Position numbers and translations under genes: made by a program. Below the pieces are notes generated by a model that was given only the letters and a program-made list of their open reading frames with translations, ran no database searches and was not told the DNA's origin. A stretch of DNA of 32,573 nucleotides from G963674685 sp964591275 (GTDB lineage Bacteria > Lernaellota > Lernaellaia > JACKCT01): contig CAZQAE010000058.1 of the NCBI GenBank assembly GCA_964591275.1, forward strand, positions 1 to 32,573, in the 5' to 3' direction. Of the stretch, positions 23,377 to 30,142 are shown piece by piece. Positions within the stretch are counted from its first letter, which is position 1; each line of letters begins with the position of its first letter.

Positions 23377-25686
23377 CTATCGTCTGGCCGCGAATGCCAG
23401 CTTTCGTTTTTTGCGAATCCTGAGCCGCCACTTGATGACTCCGAGAAAGACAAAAGCCAGGGGCAACCCGATCATGTTTCCGAACTTGGCGATGTTCCTG
23501 GCTGTCTGAGTACTGTCCACGAGGGGCCAATTCATGATGGCTCGCGTGCGAATGCCGATGAGCCTTTCATCCTGCGCGAGCCAGTCCATGAGGTTCGCAA
23601 AAAAGACGTATCCAAGACGGTTGTTCATCTGGTCGCCGATCCACGCGGACGAGCCGATCACAGCCAGACGCGTCTCGGGGCTTTTCTTGTTCAAAGCGGC
23701 TTCGATGTCTTCGCCCGTCGGAGCCTTTTGGCCGCCGTAAGCGCTTTCAAAGTAGCCGTCGAGCGTGACGATCAGATTTTGCGCCCCGACGAAATCGTCC
23801 TCCGTGGGAGCCGGCAGGATATTCGGCTCGAAAAGAAATGATTCCTCATTTTCAAACAGCCATGTTTTCGGTGAACTTTTCGCGACAACTACCGCTTCAA
23901 CGCTGGAGTTATCTTTAACGATCAAAGGCGACACGAAAGGCATCGTCAAATCGCGAAGGTTCTTAACCAGAGGATTGTCCTTAGCCATGTCGCGGATGCG
24001 AACGAAGGGCGGAAAGGGCGTGTAGGTCTGGAAACGCATGTTGCCCTGTGTCCGGGTCATGGCCACCTGCTGGTTGGATTGATCCAGGAGCATGGCCGGT
24101 TGGATTTCGACGCCGTAGGAGGCGACGAGTTTTTCCAGTCCGGTCTTGAGCGGGTAGCCGATGAAGCTGCGCATGTCCAGGTCGTGCGCGTCGAGCAGAA
24201 AGGCAACTTTGCCGCCACGCATGATGAACTGGTCGATTTTATAAAGATGCGGTTTTGGGATTTCCTTTTTCGGTCCGGCGATGACCAGGATATCCACGGC
24301 GCCAAGGTCTGCGCCCTGCTGCGCCAGGTCGAGGTCCGCCACCTCGAATTTGTCGCCGAGAGACTGCACGGCGCGTTGCGCTCCGGCAGCGGCGCCGATT
24401 TCGCCATGCCCCGTCAGGAATGCGACCTTGGGCGTTTTGTCCCGGGTCATTTTGGCGATGCGGGATGAAATTTCGTATTCGAGATCATCGATGCGCTGCA
24501 GGATCGGAATGGACTCGACCTTGTCCCGGTAGAATAGGGCGAGGCCCATATAAACCTTCACGGACTGAACCTGATCCTTTTCGATCTTGTTGACCTCAAC
24601 CTTGGGAATTTTAGCGGCGGTGATTTCGGAGATCAATTTTGCGTCGGGTTTTCCCTCGGCGTCGGTTCGGTCGGTATCCACAAAATCGAAACTCAAATGC
24701 CCTTTCGAGTAGTTTTTGTATTCTGCCAACTGGTCGCGCAGGAAGCGAACGTGATTGTTGAAAGGCGCCGGGAGGTTTTTGGAAAAATAAGCTTTGACGT
24801 ATAGATGATCGTCCAGGCCCGCTACGAGTTCGCGACTGGATTTTGTGAGCGTGTACATCTTGTCTTCGGTCAGATCAACGCGGCCATAGATCTGGAAGGA
24901 CAGGACATTAAGAGCCGCGAAGCACCCGAAAACCGAGCCGATATACAAGAATCGGTTGATGCGCCATTTCGCCGAAAGGTCCTTTAGACGACCCTGAACG
25001 ATCTGTACGCTCCCAAAGAGGAAAAGGGCTATGAAGGTCAGGCAATAAACCACATCGCGCGTGTCAATAATGCCGCGCCCGATGTTTTTGAAGTGGGAAT
25101 CGACGCCGATATATTCCACCAGCGTTTGCAGCGCTTCGGGGATGAAGGGCAAAAGGATGTCCAGAATAAAAAGGAGCATGCCCAATGTGACGGCGACAAT
25201 GAGGCTAACGACCTGATTGCGCGTGATCGTCGAGGCGAACACGCCCAGGGACACGAAGATGCCGCCGATAAGAAAGAGGCCGAGATAACCGCCGATGACC
25301 GGACCCATGTCCAGATCGCCGAACAAGGAAACGGTGATCGGGTAGGCCAGCGTGATCAGCAGGTAGGTGCCCAGGAGCGCCCAGGCCGCCAGAAATTTCC
25401 CGATGACGATCTCCCAGTCTTTAACAGGAAGCGTCAGCAGCGGCTCGATCGTGCCCGTGTTCTTTTCCTCGGCGAAAAGTTTCATGGTGATCGCCGGTCC
25501 GAACAACACGAAGGTCCACGCCGCAAAGCGGAAAAATGTGCGCAGCACAGCCTGCTTTGCAACAAAGAAGGTTTGAAAAAAGAAATAGCCGATGCTGACC
25601 AGCAGCACGGTCACGACGATGTAGGCGATGGGGGAACTGAAATACGTTTTCAGCTCTTTTTGAAATAGGGTCCAAACCCGATTCAT
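23377..25686 (-). CDS. Fused ABC-2 permease and GldG-type auxiliary domain
   Basis: The 769-residue protein joins two proteins that are separate in Bacteroidetes. Residues 1-235 are an ABC-2 permease of six membrane helices, with FAEEKNTGTIEPLLTLPV, a conserved GldF-type cytoplasmic loop. After a further helix (about 247-263) the GldG-like part begins with RVDLTEDKMYTLTKSSRELV, and its large periplasmic domain runs to about residue 690 (…KVAFLTGHGEI…, …LLDAHDLDMRS…). A last helix at about 730-750 precedes a basic tail. The start at 25686 has GGAGG upstream; an in-frame ATG at 25785 falls inside the ATPase gene and is rejected. Such fused Gldg proteins are known outside Bacteroidetes; the exported substrate is unknown. 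Confidence 0.9.
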   Translation of the reverse strand: MNRVWTLFQKELKTYFSSPIAYIVVTVLLVSIGYFFFQTFFVAKQAVLRTFFRFAAWTFVLFGPAITMKLFAEEKNTGTIEPLLTLPVKDWEIVIGKFLAAWALLGTYLLITLAYPITVSLFGDLDMGPVIGGYLGLFLIGGIFVSLGVFASTITRNQVVSLIVAVTLGMLLFILDILLPFIPEALQTLVEYIGVDSHFKNIGRGIIDTRDVVYCLTFIALFLFGSVQIVQGRLKDLSAKWRINRFLYIGSVFGCFAALNVLSFQIYGRVDLTEDKMYTLTKSSRELVAGLDDHLYVKAYFSKNLPAPFNNHVRFLRDQLAEYKNYSKGHLSFDFVDTDRTDAEGKPDAKLISEITAAKIPKVEVNKIEKDQVQSVKVYMGLALFYRDKVESIPILQRIDDLEYEISSRIAKMTRDKTPKVAFLTGHGEIGAAAGAQRAVQSLGDKFEVADLDLAQQGADLGAVDILVIAGPKKEIPKPHLYKIDQFIMRGGKVAFLLDAHDLDMRSFIGYPLKTGLEKLVASYGVEIQPAMLLDQSNQQVAMTRTQGNMRFQTYTPFPPFVRIRDMAKDNPLVKNLRDLTMPFVSPLIVKDNSSVEAVVVAKSSPKTWLFENEESFLFEPNILPAPTEDDFVGAQNLIVTLDGYFESAYGGQKAPTGEDIEAALNKKSPETRLAVIGSSAWIGDQMNNRLGYVFFANLMDWLAQDERLIGIRTRAIMNWPLVDSTQTARNIAKFGNMIGLPLAFVFLGVIKWRLRIRKKRKLAFAARR

Positions 25687-25709
25687 AACGCGTATACCTC
25701 CGCGAGTCT

Positions 25710-26642
25710 TTATTGGTCTTGTGTCAATTTTGTGAAAACATCTTCCAAGGACGCCGTCTGCACGCGCAGTTCGCCGAGCTTCCATCCGCCGGCGACAGCG
25801 GCGTCGAAAATGATCTGCCCCGCCTCGTCGCCGGAGCCGGTGTCCATGGCCAGCGTGACGGCGTTCCAGTCATTGTCCCGTACGATATCTCGAACTTCCT
25901 TAATGCCGCAAAGGGCTTTCAGCTTGCTTTTGAGGTCGCCGTCGCATTTTATTCTGGCCTTGATGACCACGCCGAGGTTTTTATTACTCAGCGCCTCAGT
26001 GGCGTCGTCGGCGACGATGCTCCCTTTGTTGATGATGAGAATGCGTGAGCATGTGGCTGCGGCTTCGCTAAGGTTGTGCGTGGACAGGATGACGGTCTTG
26101 GTCTTGCCGATTTCCTTGATGAGGTTGCGAATCTCGATGATCTGATTGGGGTCAAGGCCGTTGGTTGGCTCGTCGAGGATCATGATGGGCGGATCGCCCA
26201 GCGAAGCCAGCGCCAGGCCCACACGTTGCCGGAATCCTTTCGAGAGTTCGCCGATGTCCTTCGAGCCGACCTCTGTCAGGCCGTAGAGCTTCATATATTT
26301 TGGAATCTGTTCGTCGAGCTTTTCAGAGGACATGCCGCGCATTCGACCGATGAAACGCAGATATTCCAGCACCATCATGTCGGCGTAAAGGGGATTGTTT
26401 TCCGGCAGGTAGCCGATACAGCTCTTGGCGGCTTCAACATCGTCCCACAAGGATTTACCGTCGATTTTTATGCTGCCGCCGTCGGCGCCGATAAAGCCGG
26501 TCAACATGCGCATGGTCGTCGTTTTTCCCGCCCCGTTGGGTCCCAAAAACCCCACGACTTCACCTTTTGAAATATTGAAGGAAATCTTATCGACAGCCGT
26601 TGTCGGGCCGTATGCTTTCGATAAGTTCTGTACGCGGATCAT
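25710..26642 (-). CDS. ABC transporter ATPase (GldA-like)
   Basis: The 310-residue protein is a complete ABC-2-type ATPase: Walker A GPNGAGKT (34-41), Q-loop region YLPENNPLYADM, signature LSKGFRQR (133-140, with Ser-Lys-Gly in place of SGG), Walker B IMILDEPT (153-160), D-loop and switch His189 (STHN). The C-terminal 100 residues form the small extension seen in GldA/CcmA-like ATPases. It drives the fused permease encoded 23 bases downstream. GAGG lies eight bases before the ATG, and a TATAAT sits upstream. First gene of a three-gene operon. Confidence 0.93.
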   Translation of the reverse strand: MIRVQNLSKAYGPTTAVDKISFNISKGEVVGFLGPNGAGKTTTMRMLTGFIGADGGSIKIDGKSLWDDVEAAKSCIGYLPENNPLYADMMVLEYLRFIGRMRGMSSEKLDEQIPKYMKLYGLTEVGSKDIGELSKGFRQRVGLALASLGDPPIMILDEPTNGLDPNQIIEIRNLIKEIGKTKTVILSTHNLSEAAATCSRILIINKGSIVADDATEALSNKNLGVVIKARIKCDGDLKSKLKALCGIKEVRDIVRDNDWNAVTLAMDTGSGDEAGQIIFDAAVAGGWKLGELRVQTASLEDVFTKLTQDQ

Positions 26643-26660
26643 TATGCAACCTCGCTAAAG

Positions 26661-26689
26661 ATTATATTGCGCCAAGGGCCACCGGTCCC
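26661..26689 (-). promoter_or_regulatory. Candidate promoter of the GldA/GldG/DUF4340 operon
   Basis: Reading the minus strand, TATAAT (26661-26666) lies 18 bases before the ATG of the ATPase gene, and a weak GGGACC (-35) is 17 bases further up. This leaves a very short leader of about a dozen bases. Support is consensus only. Confidence 0.35.
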
Positions 26690-26836
26690 CATGACAACTC
26701 TTCACCCTCTAGAGTTCCGGTTTTTTGCATGGAAGGGAAATATTTGTCAAGAGACCGGCGCAATTTGAAGCCGCGGCATGAAGGATGATCAGGCCCCTAC
26801 AAAACCGGAAATGTTAATGTCGACACCTATAAGCGA

Positions 26837-26850
26837 GTGAGTTGACTCAC
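26837..26850. promoter_or_regulatory. Short dyad in the gap upstream of the ABC operon
   Basis: GTGAGT-TG-ACTCAC is an inverted repeat with 6-bp arms. A further ACTCAC copy lies 18 bases away (26868-26873). It may be an operator or chance. It lies between the repeat lipoprotein (stop 26880) and the ABC operon. Confidence 0.3.
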
Positions 26851-26879
26851 GCCGGCAGAGAGAAAAAAACTCACCTTAG

Positions 26880-27962
26880 TCAGTTGCAATCCCATTCCCA
26901 CGAATAGCAGTAATTCGGTACTCCGTTGCAGTTATCGTCTTCCTCATGGGTCAACAAGTCCCCGTCGGCATCGTAGGTGTACTCACCGCAGCGCTCATCC
27001 GGCGTTCCGTCGCAGTCCTCGTCCCCGGAATAGGTCAACGTGTTCCCGTCGGCATCGTAGGTGTACTCCCAGCAGTCGTTATCCGGCGTTCCGTCGCAGT
27101 CGTTGTCTCTGGATTCGGTCAAATTGTTCCCGTCGGCATCGTAAGTGTACTCATAGCACCTGTAATCCGGCGTTCCGTCGCAGTTGTTGTCACGCCCTTC
27201 GGTCAACCTATTCCCGTCGGCATCGTACGTGTACTCTCCGCAATCCGGCATTCCGATGCAGTAGCGGTCGATGGACCAAGTCAACATGTTTCCATTGGCA
27301 TCGTAGGTGTACTCACTGCACCGGGAATCCGGTGTTCCGTCGCAGTCGGTGTCACTCTCATAGGTCAACTCATTCCCGCTGGCATCGTAAGTGTACTCAC
27401 GGCAGTCCTCATCCGACGTTCCGTCGCAGTCGGTGTCACTCTGAGAGGTCAACCTATTTCCGTCGGCATCGTAGGTGTACTCCCCGCATTCCTCATCCGG
27501 CGTTCCGTCGCAGTCGTTGTCAAGGGAATAGGTCAAATCGTTGCCATCAGCATCGTAAGTGAACTCATAACAGTGGGAATCCATTGTTCCGTCGCAGTTT
27601 GTGTCAAACTCATTGGTCAACACGTTCCCGTCTGCATCATAAGTGAACTCACGGCAGTCGTCATCCGGCGTTCCGTCGCAGTCGGTGTCACGCTCTGTAG
27701 TCAACAAGTTTCCGCCGGCATCATAGGTGTACTTCAAGCAGTACGCATCCATCGTTCCGTCGCAGTTGTTGTCACTGGAATCGGTCAACATATTCCCGTC
27801 AGCATCGTAAGTGTACTCTCCGCACCAATTCGGCGTTCCGTCGCAGTTGCGGTCTTGCCCTTTGGTCAACATGTTCCCGTTGGCATCATAAGTGTACTCA
27901 TAGCAGTCATAACCCGGCGTTCCATCGCAGTTCCAGTCCTCACCTTCGCGAGTGAGCAGGCA
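26880..27962 (-). repeat. Tandem 84-bp coding repeat, about 12 units
   Basis: The DNA of the repeat domain alternates a conserved block (reverse complement of GGCATCGTAGGTGTACTC) with a block ending GGCGTTCCGTCGCAGTC at 84-base spacing, one shorter unit lying near 27235. Units differ at many synonymous sites and at three variable codons before the Asp-Cys block, so the array is old rather than freshly duplicated, though recombination between units is possible. Confidence 0.92.
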
Positions 27963-28310
27963 ATCGGCGTCGTCATCCGCATCATCATCAGCATCATCGT
28001 CAACGTCATCGTCCGCGTCGTCATCTGCGTCATCATCCGCATCGTCGTCCACGTCATCATCCGCGTCATCGTCCACATCGTCGTCCACATCGTCGTCCAC
28101 GTCCACATCGTCGTCCACGTCATCATCGGTATCGTCATTCAGATCGTCATTCAAATCCGCGTCGTCATCCGCATCATCGTCCGCGTCGTCGGAATAATCA
28201 TCCGCCTGCCCTGAGCCTACCGAAGGGTCGCTGCAGCCGCAGGAAATCAGGCCCGTGAGAGAAAACGAGAAAACCAGAAGCAAGACCAGAAATGATAATG
28301 TTGCCCGCAT
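26880..28310 (-). CDS. Lipoprotein with Asp-rich stalk and twelve Cys-paired YD/calcium-loop repeats
   Basis: The 476-residue product has three parts. Residues 1-24 are a lipoprotein signal ending LISC. Residues 37-116 are an Asp-rich stalk, largely DDDA and DDDV units. Residues 117-476 are one partial and twelve repeats of 27-28 residues (one of 26) with consensus EYTYDADGNxLT followed by DxDCDGTPDxxC. The front half resembles the YD repeat of RHS/wall-associated proteins; DxDCDGTPD has the spacing of a calcium loop (Asp 1, 3, 5, Gly 6, Asp 9) as in thrombospondin type 3 repeats. The two Cys per repeat, seven residues apart, may be paired. An exposed, calcium-binding surface protein is inferred; I know of no named family with this exact unit. 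It ends in YSWEWDCN. Confidence 0.85.
   Translation of the reverse strand: MRATLSFLVLLLVFSFSLTGLISCGCSDPSVGSGQADDYSDDADDDADDDADLNDDLNDDTDDDVDDDVDVDDDVDDDVDDDADDDVDDDADDDADDDADDDVDDDADDDADDDADCLLTREGEDWNCDGTPGYDCYEYTYDANGNMLTKGQDRNCDGTPNWCGEYTYDADGNMLTDSSDNNCDGTMDAYCLKYTYDAGGNLLTTERDTDCDGTPDDDCREFTYDADGNVLTNEFDTNCDGTMDSHCYEFTYDADGNDLTYSLDNDCDGTPDEECGEYTYDADGNRLTSQSDTDCDGTSDEDCREYTYDASGNELTYESDTDCDGTPDSRCSEYTYDANGNMLTWSIDRYCIGMPDCGEYTYDADGNRLTEGRDNNCDGTPDYRCYEYTYDADGNNLTESRDNDCDGTPDNDCWEYTYDADGNTLTYSGDEDCDGTPDERCGEYTYDADGDLLTHEEDDNCNGVPNYCYSWEWDCN
27963..28202 (-). repeat. Asp-codon-rich 12-bp repeat tract (DDDA/DDDV stalk)
   Basis: About 20 loosely repeated 12-base units encode DDD followed by Ala or Val. 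GAC and GAT are mixed freely, so selection is on the acidic residues rather than on exact DNA repeats, but slippage or recombination could still change the stalk length. The tract also produces a false 81-codon Ser-rich reading frame on the other strand. Confidence 0.85.
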
Positions 28311-28855
28311 TTCGACCTCCTTTTAGTCCTAAAACAAATTTTATGATTAAAAAGACCAATAAGCAAGCAATTTAATGGATATACCCCATTTAACCCTCAG
28401 GCGACAGTGGAGTGGCTTAAGTGATTTCCCCATCCGTCATAAGGGATTGGCCCATAAAACCGGAAAGAGGTTGGTCGCGACATTCCCCAAAGCGAGGGCG
28501 CTAAGAGCCACATTATTTGCGGCGAATATATAATATTACCAAGCATATCTTCCCATATTATCAGGGCATCCCTGCAACCCCTGGCAAGGGGTGTTTGGTT
28601 CGTAGCGAAGGGTGAAGCGCATGAGCGAAGCGAAGGCGAAGAAACCCTGGTGAAAGGTTCGCCCGTACCTTATGCTCGGGCGTTGTAGGAACGACATTCA
28701 CAATCGCGACTCAGAATGTCGCTCCTACAACTCACCTGCACTCGGCTGGGAGAAATTCCGTCGCTTCGCTTCGGGCATATATTGAGTTATCGTCTCGACA
28801 GCTATATTGTTTGCGCAGTTGTTATATTAATATGTCGCAACACAAAGGCAAAAAC
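28311..28855. other. Repeat-rich intergenic region of about 545 bases
   Basis: No gene is supported here. The left part (28311-28560) is AT-rich and must carry the promoter of the repeat lipoprotein. The middle (28573-28660) has CCCC-TGGCAA-GGGG and repeated GCGAAG/GCGAAGCGAAGG units. An 18-bp inverted repeat follows at 28682-28731, and CTTCGCTTCGG at about 28764-28774 echoes the GCGAAG units on the opposite strand. The right end is the leader of the nuclease gene, with AT-rich TATATTAATATG at 28822. Confidence 0.6.
28682..28731. repeat. REP-like inverted repeat
   Basis: GTTGTAGGAACGACATTC (28682-28699) and GAATGTCGCTCCTACAAC (28714-28731) are reverse complements at 17 of 18 positions with a 14-base loop. 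TGTAGGAGCGACATTC is familiar as the core of dispersed intergenic palindromes in several bacterial groups. Only one copy is in this window. Confidence 0.85.
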
Positions 28856-30142
28856 ATGAGCCTCAAAATATTATGCGCGGCGGATATTCATCTCGGACGC
28901 GGAACGAGCCATCTGCCCGAAGGGGTGGAGGCGCGGCACTGCTCGCCGACCGCGGCCTGGGAGCGCCTTGTCAAAAGAGCCTTGGATACCAAACCTGACG
29001 CCGTTTTGCTGGCCGGTGACTTGGTGGACGAGCAAAACAAGTTTTACGAAGCCTGGGGTCCGCTGGATTCCGGCGTGCGGCGCATGGTCGATGGCGGTGT
29101 CCCGGTCATCGGCGTGGCCGGCAATCACGATTGTCATGTTCTGCCGCGACTGGCTGACAATATTAAAGGTTTCACACTTTTGGGCCGTGATCAAAAGTGG
29201 GAGCAGCGAAATATCCAAAAGGATGGGAAGACCCTTTTTCACGTGCGCGGCTTTTCTTTTGGCCAAAGGCACATCAAAAAAAACATGCTCGCCGAGCATC
29301 GATTTTCCGCTTCCGGCGACAAACCGGTTATCGGTCTGATCCACTGTGATCTCGACGCTTCGGGCAGCGACTATGCGCCGATATCGAGCGCCGAACTCGC
29401 CGGAACGGATGCGGCGGCGTGGATTTGCGGCCACACGCACGTGCCGGGCATGCGGCGCGAATTGGATCCCGCAATTCTTTATTGCGGATCGCCGCAGGGC
29501 CTCGACCCATCGGAAACGGGCCTGCACGGCGCCTGGGAAATCACCGTTACGGATGCCCGACAAATTGAAAGCAAACACATCCCGCTGGCGGGTATGCGCT
29601 GGGAACTCGTGGACATTTCGCTTGATGATGTGGAGGACCGGGAAGGATTCGATCACGCTCTCATCAACGGATTTCATGATCTGCATGAAAAGATTTGCGC
29701 CGAATTGGGGCCGGCAACCGCCGTGGGATGCAGGATGAGACTGCGTGGCCGTTCGCCGATCCATCGGGAGATTCGCCGGTGGATCGAGACTGAGGATTTG
29801 ACGAGCCTTGGCGCACTGGCGGGCGGCGTTCAATATTTCACCGACAAAGTCATCGACGAGGCCGGGCCGAAAATCGATCTGCGTGAAGAGGCTAAAGGGA
29901 CATCTCCCCCGGCGATCCTGTCGAAGAAAATCCTGACACTACAGGACAAATCTCCCGCCGATGAGTACGAGCGCCTTTTGGTGCAGGGCCGTAAGAACAT
30001 GGCTAAGGCCGTCAATCAGGCTCATTTCCTTTCGATACAATCGGGCGAAGGCCTGGATGATGAAACCGTGCGGGGTTTTCTGATTCGCGCCGGGATTCGC
30101 GCCCTGGAATCCCTAAAAGAGCAAAAGGAGGTTCAAGCATGA
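28856..30142 (+). CDS. YhaO/SbcD-like metallophosphoesterase (Mre11-type nuclease subunit)
   Basis: The 428-residue protein has the complete calcineurin-type metal-site series in SbcD/Mre11/YhaO order: DIHLG (Asp10, His12), GDLVDE (Asp55), GNHD (Asn90, His91), IHCDLD (His163) and GHTH (His193, His195). The C-terminal 200 residues form the helical/capping part of YhaO-type proteins. Such subunits pair with a Rad50/SbcC-like ATPase to process DNA ends. Here that gene starts inside this one's stop (ATGA overlap). I chose the ATG at 28856, preceded by AAAGG; an upstream in-frame ATG at 28832 and a TTG at 28811 are less likely because the fold starts at MSLKILCAADIH. Cytoplasmic. Confidence 0.9.
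   Translation: MSLKILCAADIHLGRGTSHLPEGVEARHCSPTAAWERLVKRALDTKPDAVLLAGDLVDEQNKFYEAWGPLDSGVRRMVDGGVPVIGVAGNHDCHVLPRLADNIKGFTLLGRDQKWEQRNIQKDGKTLFHVRGFSFGQRHIKKNMLAEHRFSASGDKPVIGLIHCDLDASGSDYAPISSAELAGTDAAAWICGHTHVPGMRRELDPAILYCGSPQGLDPSETGLHGAWEITVTDARQIESKHIPLAGMRWELVDISLDDVEDREGFDHALINGFHDLHEKICAELGPATAVGCRMRLRGRSPIHREIRRWIETEDLTSLGALAGGVQYFTDKVIDEAGPKIDLREEAKGTSPPAILSKKILTLQDKSPADEYERLLVQGRKNMAKAVNQAHFLSIQSGEGLDDETVRGFLIRAGIRALESLKEQKEVQA

Noticed and set aside
26735..26750. A perfect TTGACA on the minus strand upstream of the ABC operon
   Set aside because: No acceptable -10 lies 16-18 bases downstream of it, so I kept the TATAAT at 26661-26666 as the better promoter candidate.
26946..28214. 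A 422-codon open frame on the plus strand opposite the repeat lipoprotein, with repeats such as VPVGIVGVL
   Set aside because: It is a shadow of the 84-bp repeats: the periodic sequence has no stops in this frame. The minus frame has a signal peptide, lipobox and Cys/Asp logic; the plus frame has none and no ribosome-binding site.
28871..29833. A 320-codon minus-strand frame opposite the metallophosphoesterase gene
   Set aside because: The plus-strand product has every metal-binding motif in order. The minus frame is a GC-driven shadow.
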